Shown here: piece after piece, positions 1 to 10,640 of the stretch
How the letters are laid out: each line of letters opens with the position of its first letter
How positions within the stretch are numbered: position 1 is the first letter of the stretch
Assembly (NCBI GenBank): GCA_907163345.1
Contig: CAJQUN010000007.1
Coordinates: 5,532,582-5,596,581, forward strand
Source: Haberlea rhodopensis
Taxonomy: Eukaryota > Streptophyta > Magnoliopsida > Lamiales > Gesneriaceae
DNA: 64,000 nucleotides
Reading direction: 5' to 3'
Translations under genes and position numbers: made by a program
The notes under the pieces: generated by a model
What the model saw: the letters and a program-made list of their open reading frames with translations, nothing else
The model's database searches: none
Told to the model about the DNA's origin: nothing

Positions 1-2176
1 TCCGCCCGGGTGGATACTCATCCTGCTGCAATGAGCTCGCTGTTAGATCCCCCGACGCAACTCAAGCGCGTTCGGACCACCCATCTGTCACCAAGCCTTA
101 GAGAACCGTCCTCAGCCATTCTGAATCTCGATGGCTGACCCAAACGAATCACTGACATCCATCTCTGAACCTCTTCGTCGGTCCCCTGAGCCTTCCGGAT
201 GTGTTCATAAATAATCGGCTCAGCTAGCAAGGTCAAAACCTGTACCGGTGAAGCAGATACGTCATAATCAAAACCGAACTGACAGTAGGAGCCCATCATA
301 GCTGATAGACACATGACATCCTCTTTCGTGCTCTTCACCTTCAGACTCAAAGCGTCGGCTGCCAAATTTGCTTTTCCGGGATGGTATTCGATCTCACAAT
401 CATAATCCTTCAGCAGGTCCATCCACCTCCTCTGCCTCATGTTCAGCTCAGCCTGTGTAAACAAGAACTTCAGGCTCTTGTGATCAGTGAAGATGGTGAA
501 TGAGGTACCATATAAGTAGTGTCGCCATATCTTCAAGGCAAATACTATAGCTGCTAATTCCAGATCATGGATCGGATAATTCATCTCGTGTGGCTTTAGC
601 TGTCTAGAAGCATAAGCCACTACATGCCTGTCCTGCATCAGCACGCATCCTAGACCCTGAAGCGATGCGTCAGTATAGAGAACGAACCCCTTGTTCTCCC
701 TAGGAATCACCAATACTGGCGCTGAAGTCAATCTGTGTTTCAATTCCTGGAAGCTCTGCTCACAAGCTTCCTACCAAAAGAATGGAACTCCCTTCTGAGT
801 TAACTGCGTCAGTGGTTTGGCAATCTTTGAAAACCCTTCGACGAAGCGTCGATAATACCCAGCCAAACCCATAAAACTTTGGATCTCAGTAACTGAAGTC
901 GGCGCAGACCAATCCATAACTGCTTCTACCTTCCTGGGATCTACTGATATCCCCTCTCGAGAGATAATGTGACCCAAGAACGCTACACTGCTCAGCCAAA
1001 ACTCACACTTGCTGAGCTTGGCGTACAACTGATGATCCCTAAGGATCTGAAGTACCGTCATCAAATGATTGACATGCTCCTCCTTACTTCTTGAATAAAC
1101 CAGAATGTCGTCAATAAACACGATCACAAACTGATCCAGATACCTCTGAAATATTCTATTCATCAAGCTCATAAATACTGCAGGGGCATTCGTCACCCGA
1201 ATGGCATCACCAAGAACTCGTAGTGCCCATACCGAGTTCGAAAAGCTGTCTTTTGTATGTCATCAGCTCTAACTCGTATCTGGTGGTAGCCTGACCTCAA
1301 GTCAATCTTCGAGTAAAGCTCTGTGCCCTGAAGCTGATCAAATAAGTCATCAATCCTCGGAAGGGGGTACTTGTTCTTAATCGTCACTTTATTCAATTGA
1401 CGGTAATCGATGCACAGGCGCATCGAACCATCCTTTTTCTTTACGAACAAGACCGGTACATCCCAAGGCGATACACTAGGACGAATGTATCCCTTGTCAA
1501 GGAGCTCCTGCAATTGTACTTTCAGCTCTCTCAGCTCTGCCGGCGCCATCCTGTATGGGGCACGGGAAATGGCTGATGTTCCTGGTAGTGATTCAATCTC
1601 AAACTCCGCATCTCTCATCGGCGGGAATCCTGGAATCTCATCCGGGAACACATCAATGAATTCCGCCACGACCGGTATATCCCCGATCCTCAACTCTTCC
1701 TTTTCCTCAGATACGTTCACGGCATAAATAATGTAGCCCATGTGACCGCGTTCCAACAGCCGTGACATCTTAACTGCTGAGATCACTGGAATCTTTGGAC
1801 GAGAGTCGTCCCCATAGAAGGTCCACTGAAACCCCTGATCAGATAGGAAGCGAACCATCTTCTGTCGGCAATCAACCACAGCCTGGTATCTGCTCAATAC
1901 ATCAATACCGACAATGCAGTCAAAATCTACCATATCCAGCAAAATCAGATCGACCCTCAGATCATTGCCCTCAAAATAAATGAGGCAATCAGATAATAGT
2001 CGGTCCACAATCACATGCTTCCCCGTGGGTGTCAAGACCATAAGAGACGTGGGCAACGGAGACGGGCACAAGTGGTGTCTATCCACAAAGGCAGAAGACA
2101 CGAAGGAGTGGGAAGCACCTGTATCTACCAAAATAAATGCTGGGTACGTAAGTAAATGACACGTACCAGTAATCCC
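1..2176 (-). pseudogene. pol: pol of G1: protease, reverse transcriptase, RNase H, start of integrase (broken, partial)
   Basis: In the gag frame after its stop comes an aspartic protease with active-site DTGAS (about 2131-2100). Reverse transcriptase follows, with LCIDYRQLNK near 1410 and the catalytic FIDDIL near 1110. RNase H shows YTDAS near 670, DHKSLKF near 470, and a C-terminal HPGKAN block near 385. Lesions: the reading frame shifts near 1196, where the sequence after PFG lacks one base relative to the family; an in-frame TAG lies at 771-773 just before RNase H; a further frame change occurs at about 20-60, where the SIHPG motif opening integrase appears in another frame. Integrase itself is outside the window. 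The element is not autonomous as it stands. Confidence 0.88.
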
Positions 2177-3286
2177 TTACCCCGGAGCTGCCTCTGCCTG
2201 ATCCCGAGTCAGTGCATACACCTGACCCTGCGGCGGTCCTGCAGTCTGACCTCCCTGTGGTCTGGGTGCAAACTGCTGCCTCTGTGGTGCCGTCCCAGCG
2301 TCAAATCTTGGCCTATTCGGCCCAAAGTCCGCCTGACCTGCCCGGTTGGGGCAAACCCTAGCTAGGTGACCCACCTTGCCACAAACAAAACAGCCTCGAC
2401 AGTCACGTGACAAATGAAATCCTCCACAGTGGTCACACCTGTTCCCCCCTGTCTTATTCTCCTGTGTTGGTCCCCGATTGCTTTGCTTCTGACTCTGAGA
2501 CTTCTTCCCACTGAATCTAGAAGATGAAGATGCCCCATGAGGCTTAAACTGGTCTCCTCGTGGCCTCAGACTGTCTACAGCTGGTCTCTGAGGTGGTGTG
2601 AAAGGGGGCACATCTTCCTTGTACGCACCAACTGCAATCTCCGCCAGCTCTGCCCTAGTCAGTGCATCATCAAATGAGTTGGGGTTGTTGGAGACAACCC
2701 GATCAAATAACTCTGGCCTCAGTCCCTTTAGGAAATGCCTCATCTTGGCATGACTGCTCACAGCGATATGAGGTACATACCTCAACAGTGAGGAATACTG
2801 CATAGCATAATCTGACACTGACAGGCCGCCCTGCTTCAAATTAGTGAATTCATCTTCCTTTAACTGTCTGGCGGCTGCAGAAAAGTACCGGTTAAGGAAC
2901 CGGGTCCTGAATACAGTCCAATCGACCGTCATACCTTGAGCCCTCAGCTCCATAACTATTGTCTTCCACCACATGGAAGACTTCTTCGCCAACTGAAACT
3001 CGGCTAACCTTAGCCAGGCAGTCCGTGCACAGGGCGCTGACACAAATATCTGCTCCAGTCTCTCAAGCCATTCCTCGGTTGCTTCCCCAGTCTCAGTCCC
3101 TTCAAATAGCGGTGGATGATAGCTCAAGAACTGGGTCAAACTGATCTCCCCTGGTAGCAGTATCTGTGCACTAGGCTCCACGCCTACAGCAGGTGGTGGT
3201 AAAGGATTTGACTGAGCAATACTGGCATTGATACTGCCTATATCCCCCACTTCTTCATTGGGGTTCTCCGGATTAATGGCCGACAT
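2177..3286 (-). CDS. gag: Gag polyprotein of G1, intact 369 codons
   Basis: Structural protein of the retrotransposon particle. The ATG at 3286 follows a CAG two bases upstream, an arrangement shared with gypsy A and B. A retrotransposon-gag core spans about residues 45-225, with WWK and FTNLKQG-type motifs visible. A basic, Ser/Gln-rich linker is followed by two zinc knuckles: CX2CX3HX4C at residues 284-296 and CX2CX4HX4C at 299-312. The ORF ends at a TAA (2177-2179). Protease follows in the same frame, so gag and pol would be one continuous frame but for this single stop. In gypsy B the equivalent position is an Asp codon. The stop may be decay or a readthrough site, and the sequence alone does not decide. 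Confidence 0.9.
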   Translation of the reverse strand: MSAINPENPNEEVGDIGSINASIAQSNPLPPPAVGVEPSAQILLPGEISLTQFLSYHPPLFEGTETGEATEEWLERLEQIFVSAPCARTAWLRLAEFQLAKKSSMWWKTIVMELRAQGMTVDWTVFRTRFLNRYFSAAARQLKEDEFTNLKQGGLSVSDYAMQYSSLLRYVPHIAVSSHAKMRHFLKGLRPELFDRVVSNNPNSFDDALTRAELAEIAVGAYKEDVPPFTPPQRPAVDSLRPRGDQFKPHGASSSSRFSGKKSQSQKQSNRGPTQENKTGGNRCDHCGGFHLSRDCRGCFVCGKVGHLARVCPNRAGQADFGPNRPRFDAGTAPQRQQFAPRPQGGQTAGPPQGQVYALTRDQAEAAPG

Positions 3287-3490
3287 GCTGTAACACAGGG
3301 ATTAACAACAATACCAAAAGCAGTTCATAATATAACCCGTTAGATAACAAGAGTAATCATTTTAAAAGCGTGTTAGTATAACAACTTATACAAAATATGC
3401 ACCACATGCATAAACATGCCCACCAATGAATACCTAGTCCACTTGCTTCTAAAGGCTACCCTTCACTCTTTCCCTGGTTATCTAACCACT

Positions 3491-3502
3491 GCTCTGATAC
3501 CA
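3491..3502 (-). other. Primer binding site of G1 (tRNA-Met type)
   Basis: The minus strand reads TGGTATCAGAGC, the usual plant primer site complementary to initiator tRNA-Met. A 7-base spacer separates it from the LTR end, and gag begins about 200 bp further on. Confidence 0.92.
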
Positions 3503-4084
3503 CTAAAAGTGAGACCCCGTTATCTAAACAAGATACTAAGGTGCAAATAAGAGAACTAATCATATATAATCAGAGTAATAGGCCGTGTTGATATCCTGAG
3601 CTTATAGAGATTACAGTACCAAAAGAATTTCAAAAGGGATTAGTTACTTTTCTTAGTAACAGCGTGTAAGACTATAGTTCTACTACACTCCTTGTAGAAA
3701 CTATACAAAATGAAACTCTGATCTGCTAATCCTGTAGCACTCCTTAAAGCTCAACATGTCAACCCCGACCCTTGTTCTCTGTATTAAATGCACCTACAAA
3801 GACAACCCCCAACACATGAGCACATAGCTATTCATATTCAACATAATATGAATACATAAAGCGTAAATGCATAAATCATAAACGTAGAATACTTCCTGCA
3901 TTCCAATGCATTTCAAAACGCCCAATTGGGTTGTCCCTGTACCATAACTCATAATCAAGTCAACATATGATATTATGGCTTCTTAAATAAATGTCATGAC
4001 ATAACTTCACTTCTTAATCTTAAATCTTTCTTAGTCAGTTTATCATCAGTGTATTTTAATGCTTATTACTTCTTAACTTCATAA

Positions 4085-4252
4085 TGAGCGGTACCATCTT
4101 CCCCGCTTCATTATTTCATAACAAACGGTACATTCTTCCCCGCTAGCGGTACCTTCTTCCCCGCTCTTCATACTAGCGGTACCTTCTTCCCCGCTTAGTA
4201 TGGTATACCCCGCCTTCATGTGCAAGATTTACTCCACAATTTTTAGCGGTAT
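4085..4252. repeat. AGCGG...CCGCT short inverted units in G1 LTR
   Basis: Four or five near-copies of a unit of about 20-30 bp, each opening with agcggtacc or acggtac and closing with ccccgct. AGCGG and CCGCT are complementary, so each unit can fold on itself. Similar GCGG units recur in the LTR of gypsy A and inside both LARDs. Confidence 0.7.
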
Positions 4253-4616
4253 AAGCGTAAGCATTAAAATCATCACAGTGATAACCCTGACTCGTGGAAT
4301 ACACACCATTTATTCCACAACATACACATGCAACAACAATGCATAAAAACATGTATCATACTCATAATGCACCACTTTGCATCTATCACATGCCAAATAA
4401 TGAATATATAATACATGTTACCGTTGGGATGCCCGTACGTCGCTTACGTACCTTTCAAAAATATAGGATTTGGTAGGACTTTACTTCCTTGGCTGTGTCG
4501 CCACCTATGATGGTTCTACACATTCACACAAACCCATATTAGAAGCCAATAGTAGTCCAATCCCATAAACACCATCAAATAGGACATAAATCATAATTTC
4601 ACAATTTTATGCCTTG

Positions 4617-4835
4617 CGATCGATCGGTCCCCAAGCCCCGATCGATCGCTAAGTGAAGAAAAATAGGCATTCATGTTCTGCCTCCATCGATCGATCGAAG
4701 CTTTATATCGATCGATCGAGACATCACACCGATCGATCGAAACAAAATTACCGATCGATCGGTAAGCTCATTTCACGCCTTGCTTGGACTCTGCTCAGCT
4801 CGATCGATCGGACATATTTCCGATCGATCGAGCAG
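4617..4835. repeat. Paired GATCGATCG palindrome cluster in G1 LTR
   Basis: Eight copies of CGATCGATCG occur in about 220 bp, arranged as pairs about 20 bp apart with complementary flanks. The last pair makes a perfect hairpin: 15-nt arms at 4798-4812 and 4819-4833 around a 6-nt loop. Confidence 0.85.
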
Positions 4836-5957
4836 CCCTGTTCCATTGAAAATCCTCCATGTATGAGCTTCCAACAACACCTAAACTCATATACAACCAA
4901 TAACAACCACCATGCTCAACATTTAACCACAAAACAACATTAAAAAATACATCTACTAACATAAACAACATGATGGACTAAGATCCACCCCTTTTACCCC
5001 AAAAACAAGCTACAAACCCAACCAAAACTCAACAAGACTTTACCACAATGATAACTTACCACTTGAGCTTCAAGTTTCTTGTAAGAAATCCCAAAATAAC
5101 TCCTTTTCAAAGCCTTTACTGTTACCTCTTCTTTCAGAACGAAAATGGAGCTTTTTCTTTGCAAGAGAAGAGATGGAGGGTGGTTTGACTTAAAGGTGAT
5201 GGGAAGGGATGTGATGTAAAGTATAGTGGAATGAGAGGTGGGGGTTAATTCAAATGGTATGCTTATTGGTTATGGTTTAAATTAACATGTACCCAAAAAG
5301 TGAGCATGATATATATAAAATACCCCAACATGATATTTTAAAAGCATTACCTAAGAATGCACTCAAAAACTTCCATTAAATACATGCTTTACAAATTATT
5401 ATAAACCATCACCAAATAGACCATGTAATACCCAATTTTCCCAACATGTATAACATGCTCTCCGGAAATGTATTATTAGGTCATTCCTTTCTCATATTAA
5501 ATTAATCAACACAATCGATTACCATTTTAATATGCTTAACGCCCAAGTGCATATAATCTTTTCGGGGATATCACACCTTGCCTGAGTTCCACGACCCGAT
5601 GAGTTAAGTGCTAACATGCAAATAACTCCCAATTAAACATTGACATGCAATCACGTGCACAAGCACGTTCACAACTTCCAAACCTATCGTTCATCCATGA
5701 CGATTACCAAAATAAAACCCCCCCCCCCCCCCGGCTAAGCATGCATAATACACAAAATGATCCATTTTATATGTTTAAAGATAGCCAAAAACTCAATCGA
5801 GAAATCCGTTATATTAAATTTTGGCTCCAACTAATCCATTTAAAAGTATGGCACTCCCATTGGAATGTAGACATTGCCCCGGAAACGGGCCACTTAAACC
5901 TCGATTCCAAAATCCCAACATTTTCCCAAAATTTCCAAAAAATCAAATTCCTACGGG

Positions 5958-6174
5958 CAGCGATCGATCGCCGCTTTCAGCGCGATCGATCGCCTCTGTC
6001 CAGTGGGCAACAGTGCCCTGTCGCGACCGATCGCGAGTCTCCGCGATCGATCGCCAACTCGCTCGCGATCGATCACCGAGAACTCACGATCGATCGCCCG
6101 CACTGTTCATCGTCACCAAATTAACAGCTGCTCGTCGTGATCAATCGGCCCTCCTCGGCGATCGATCGCGACCT
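5958..6174. repeat. GCGATCGATCGC palindrome cluster, LARD-1 3' LTR
   Basis: Eight or so exact or one-mismatch copies of GCGATCGATCGC spaced 10-35 bp apart, matching the cluster at 12563-12752 in the other LTR. Many differences between the two LTRs here are C/T or G/A at CpG. Confidence 0.85.
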
Positions 6175-6560
6175 GCGATATTCCGAGAAATTCAAGCTTC
6201 CATGGTGTTTTTGACACCCAAACTCAAAACCAACACCCCTAACTTCCTCAACACCACCAATACACCATTTAAACTCAATAAAAACACTAAAATCAAAATT
6301 TTAGATTTTTAACCAAAACCCCCAAATTTCAAATCCAACCCAAAACTCATCATTTAGCACAAAACTATAATCAAATCGAAGCTAAAGGTGAGGAGAAGAA
6401 GATTACCAGCCTTTCTTCAAGAAATCGGGCTCCCAAGACGAGCCCCCATAGATTTGTTGCAAGAGGGGAAGAGCGGAAGGGTTTGGGGTGAGGGAAAGAG
6501 GCGTGAGGGAGAGGAGAGAGGGAAGTGATTCCGTATAATGACGGAATACCGAATCCATTT

Positions 6561-6571
6561 GGTATATATAG
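6561..6571 (-). promoter_or_regulatory. TATA box of LARD-1 3' LTR
   Basis: The minus strand reads CTATATATACC, followed downstream by a CT-rich leader (6540-6470), a normal plant core-promoter arrangement. The same box is kept in all four LARD LTRs (13140, 20153, 26563), supporting it as the LTR promoter. Confidence 0.6.
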
Positions 6572-6899
6572 CACTCAGGCTCCAAAATACAAATACTTCC
6601 ACAACTACATCATGATTCATTAAAAATCATCTGTTTTCAATAAATATCTCTCCAACTCAAATTCCATCACCAGGCCCAGTACAAAGTACTACGGACCCCA
6701 GATTCTACCAAAAACTAAATTCCAATGTTATCGCCACGATGAGAATACAATCTCATCCATTGGATCCAACGACTCCAAAAACCGGATTTAAAATTCCCGG
6801 GAGTCCCAAAACCGCAATTAATACACAATAGCAACCATTAAAATCCATTAAGGATTATTACCACACCGGGATTAGTACCCATAATTCCCGGGTATCACA

Positions 6900-9425
6900 A
6901 TTATCCCCCACTAATAAAATTCCGCCCTCGAAATTTACATGGCGTACTCCACGTATTGCCGAGATTATAAAATCCAAATGGATTTACTCCGTCGAAGCAT
7001 GAACATAACATGAACGACGCACCAACCGCGAGGATACCAACCTCGCACCAGTACCTGGAATGGAGTAAACATCCCTAACCATCATAACTCAAAGAAAGAC
7101 GTCAGCATTCCCCGATGCCAACCATCTCAAAAGCAGTCAGCCATCCCTAGCTGCAAATCAAACCAAACGAATCATTCGTGATTCCAAAATAGATATTGCC
7201 TCGATGATATCTCAACAATTTAGCCTACGTGTTAACCATACATCGTCACTAAAGAAACCACAAGTACACTACAACGTACTTATACTAAATTCAATTTCCG
7301 CTTTCCAGATCCATCTCCCTCAAGGAGTAGTTGCACCACATTGCAATACGGATTGGACATCAACACGGCCACCGATCAACATGAAACAAATCTCCAAAGA
7401 TGTCTACAACCGCGTATTCCAAGAAATCACATCTTGATCCAAACACTCTATCGAGACTCCACAAGGTCTCAAGTTCTCAAAAGGACATGCAAGAACAATC
7501 GATTGCCTTCCCGCCACACGTTTCAAACACGACACTAAACAAATCCGAATCCTGGCCATCCCTCATTTATCCTGGGATTCAACAATCCTAAAATAGGGAG
7601 GCTATCAAATTATCCAAAAAGAATTTCCATGACCCCAAGGTACTACAACTCCTCCTCGGAGGAAGTCAACCAAACCTCACGATCATTTTTCAGAATAAAT
7701 CGTGCCATCGAGATTACCAATCTCAAGGTGATACAATCTCTCAGTGGAGATTCGCCAACCCAAGCATACTCAATGCAATAGACTCGGGTATCTCCAATCA
7801 TACCCAAAGTCCCAAAATCAATTGTCTATCCCCAGCTATTCTCATCTCGAAGAGAACAATGATTGACAGACCAACGACCAATGGTGTGATTCCAACATCA
7901 ACACCACACAAATCGACTCATTGAATCTCCCAAAGATTCCAAATCGGTAGGTATATCAATACCACCTTCCTCACAAGGAAAATGTCATGAATTCATGACC
8001 CTCCAACCACGAACCATCGTTCGGAAAACTGGATATATTTTTACCAAAATATATACCGGAATTCAGAAATACACAAATGGTTAGAATAGCGCATGGATGC
8101 CACTATTACCCAATCAAAACCAGTATACGCCATGTACACTCATCCTAAAGATGCTCTGTACTAATACCATAGTACTACACAATCTTGAGCATTTCCCTGG
8201 ATACGTATCCTCGAACGTCTCACCGAAAGGTAAGAGATCCATTACTCGGTCCAACACCAGTAATGCTTACCATGGCTGATTTACAATCAACCCACGACCG
8301 ATACCAGCTGTCTCTATGACAGTACAATCCAAATCTCTCCAAGAGATAAAATCAATATAGTAGTGTTACCCAACTAACTATATCCCACAATTCCAATTGT
8401 GACTCCCGTTGCATTCCACATGCAAAGGTGTTCGACCAGAGCTAATAACGACTTGTCGACACTCACGTTGGTACTCCCAACAAAATTGAGCTGTCCCAGA
8501 ACAAGTCCCTCAAAACATTTGACGTATAAACGTCCTCGTGAGGTATTCCCTGCCTCAATCATCATGCCACATAGAGACTACAAGAGTCTACCATAAGTCC
8601 TCATCGTATCATCATACGATTCACCGAACATGGTCCCAACGTGCAGTATAATTGCCACAACAAGCACAATATAACACTGCTACAATACCTGGCTAGCAAA
8701 ACGCCGCCTCCATAGGTTTATACAAAGCCTACCAACGTATCATACGTTCCACCCCGATACACCATACTGTAATAACCATTAGAGTAGTGGGTCATAACCC
8801 AATATTTTTTTAAAAGACCAAGCACTACGGACATCCCGGTGTCCTTGTTCCATTTCAAAGCAATCCTATCCATTAGGATTAAATCCATACCCTCATGGGT
8901 GAGTGTGACCATGTCTACCACACGTCACATCGACAAAAGCGAGTAGTTTCCTCAATGAATACTCTTACCACTAATCACTTGGCCTTAGTCATTCCAGCGA
9001 GTATACCCAAGGGTATCACTACTCGACAAATATTTACCTCTAATGCATGATGCGGTACACTCACTGGTACAATGCATCCAATAATCCATCGAGCAAACCT
9101 GCTCGGCATAATGGTCTGTCAACTAGTGACCCAGACACTACCCTGTGCCCACCATCGGCACTCAAACCATACGACCAAAATACATATACATGAATGTATT
9201 ATTTATCGAAACGACGCTACGCGTCTACATAGACATCCACTATATCATCGTCATCCCGTGACGGTACCTGTCAACATATGACATTCAAAATAGCATCGTC
9301 AACTCGTGACGGTACATGTCGATAGACGACATCCATAGTCTCATCGTCAAACACATGACGGTATATGTACAACAACACATGTCATCCACAATAATGCTAA
9401 TAAAACAGTAATATGCCATACCTCA
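6900..9425. repeat. LARD-1 internal domain: serial short stem-loop array
   Basis: No convincing ORF, and the short ORFs are not conserved in LARD-2. The region is crowded with perfect inverted repeats. Examples: acgaat/attcgt 7167-7179, agtac/gtact 7263-7280, gagac/gtctc 7453-7470, gagatt/aatctc 7710-7724, gaatct/agattc 7923-7939, a 16-nt palindrome 7984-7999, 9-nt arms 8033-8054, ctgtc/gacag 8308-8322, atctct/agagat 8333-8347, cacaatt/aattgtg 8386-8401, ttgcat/atgcaa 8409-8425, atcgta/tacgat 8603-8620, aacgtat/atacgtt 8734-8748, aatccta/taggatt 8862-8880, cgtca/tgacg 9249-9263, tgtca/tgaca 9269-9283. The extreme left (6900-6945) keeps the purine tract and the end-of-pol motif. Confidence 0.75.
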
Positions 9426-9429
9426 CGCT

Positions 9430-9975
9430 AACAAGATAGCGGCATACCTGCCTCCGTAGTCCAACAGTGGTACACAATCAGCACCCATAGCTCGTAGGTG
9501 GCGTAATCCAGTGCTACGTACATAGCGGTATAATCCATCGCTATAGAGTCAGCGGCATGATCCCTCGTCATAGAGTCAGCGGCATAAAACATCGCTATAG
9601 ATATCTGGCGGTATGAACCATCGCAATAGATGTAGCGGAATGACCCATCGCTATATATAATACCCGGCGGCATGGACCATCGCCAATAAACTAGCGGAAT
9701 GCACAATCGCTAAGATACACAGCGACATAAACCATCGCCAATAGAACAGCGGAATGCACCATCGCTATGAATACCCGGCGGCATGAACCATCGCCAATAG
9801 AATAGCGGAATGAGCCATCACTATGAATACCCGGCGGCATGAACCATCGCTAATAGAATAGCGGAATGAGACATCGCTATGAATACCCAGCGGCATGAAC
9901 CATCGCCAATAGAATAGCGGAATGAACCATCGCTATGAATACCCGGCGGCATGAACCATCGCCAATAGAATAGCC
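9430..9975. repeat. About 60-bp tandem array with alternating AGCG..CGCT and GGCG..CGCC arms
   Basis: Each period holds two small inverted units: agcggaatgaaccatcgct, then ggcggcatgaaccatcgcc. When the left arm begins AGCG the right arm ends CGCT; when it begins GGCG the right arm ends CGCC. About six to nine periods are present, degenerating to the left. The matching array in LARD-2 is at 23100-23475. Confidence 0.8.
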
Positions 9976-10079
9976 GATCCCTAATCTTGTTACAATAGTG
10001 TATTTTAATGCACCTCGCTTGTCATGACCGCGACAATAATACCCCTCGCTTCGACATATCATCGGCATAGAATAACCTC

Positions 10080-10640
10080 GCTCAAATGCGACATGCGGCA
10101 ATATCCTTGCTTCAACATTTGGCGGCAAATATTCTTTCCTCGCTACGACATGACAGCGGCAAGTATTCTATCATCGCGTCAAGTGACATCAGCAAAGCAT
10201 TTAAAATCATCACTCATCCATAACAACGAATCATGGGATATTCACCAAGCATTCCATCTATACCTGCAACACAATGCATATTCCATATCCCAATATACAT
10301 CACCATGAGTGTATTTTAATGCACCTCGCTCAAATGTAACATGCGACAACACCCTCGCTTCAACATTTGGCGGCAAAGCATTAAAATCATCACTCCCATA
10401 TATACAATCATAATGAGTGTATATTAATGCACCTCGCTCAAATGCGACATGCGGCAATACCCTCGCTTCAACATTTGGCGGCAAAGCATTAAAATCATCA
10501 CTCAATATATACAACCACAATGAGTGTATTTTAATGCACCTCGCTCAAATGTGACATGCGGCAATACCCTCACTTCAACATTTGGTGGCAAAGCATTAAA
10601 ATCATCACTCCAATATATATGTGCAACCACAATGCATAAT
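10080..10640. repeat. About 107-bp tandem repeat in LARD-1 internal domain
   Basis: Three to four copies of a unit containing gtgtattttaatgcacctcgct, a tgcggcaa element, cttcaacatttggcggcaaagc and attaaaatcatcactc. The same unit is repeated at 23809-24140 in LARD-2. Apparent ORFs across it are by-products of the periodicity. Confidence 0.85.

Larger units (their letters stand above)
1..5575 (-). mobile_element. G1: Ty3/gypsy chromovirus-type retrotransposon, 5' two thirds, cut by window start
   Basis: Read on the minus strand the order is 5' LTR (5575-3510), tRNA-Met type primer site (3502-3491), gag (3286-2177), then protease, reverse transcriptase and RNase H running off the left edge just as integrase begins. 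This order is Ty3/gypsy. The gag and pol sequences match those of gypsy B, whose pol ends in a chromodomain-like tail, so G1 is probably a Tekay/Del-type chromovirus. It is inserted in a LARD LTR: the sequence right of 5575 resumes the LTR body seen intact near 12185. The five bases 5576-5580 (ccttg) are the expected right copy of the target duplication, and the left copy lies outside the window. Confidence 0.9.
3510..5575 (-). repeat. G1 5' LTR (2066 bp)
   Basis: The LTR runs from TGTGATATCC (5575, minus strand) to ...GGGGTCTCA (3510), directly against the primer-site spacer. It contains a paired GATCGATCG palindrome cluster (4617-4835) and AGCGG..CCGCT units (4085-4252). The partner LTR is outside the window. 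The right edge is fixed by the resumption of LARD-1 LTR sequence. Confidence 0.82.
5576..6899 (-). repeat. LARD-1 3' LTR, right portion
   Basis: Collinear and nearly identical with 12186-13477 of the right LTR, ending in the same cccgggtatcaca. The left portion lies beyond G1 and the window edge. It contains a palindrome cluster (5958-6174) and a TATA box. A 14-base C run lies near 5720. Confidence 0.88.

Noticed and set aside
4617..4835. GATC clusters as a bacterial origin or Dam sites
   Set aside because: The sequence is plant retrotransposon LTR; no bacterial gene or replication feature is present.
6371..6620. Overlapping minus-strand ORFs repeated at 12950-13208
   Set aside because: Present in both LTRs because the LTRs are copies. 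They overlie the CT-rich leader just downstream of the TATA box and read in three frames at once, as expected of composition, not coding.
6900..10520. Many 60-95 codon ORFs inside LARD-1 and LARD-2
   Set aside because: No protein-family motif, frames not maintained between the two copies, and several follow tandem repeats. The regions are better explained as noncoding.
9430..10640. CRISPR-like regular repeats
   Set aside because: The repeats are contiguous or degenerate tandem units without unique spacers, inside a plant retroelement.
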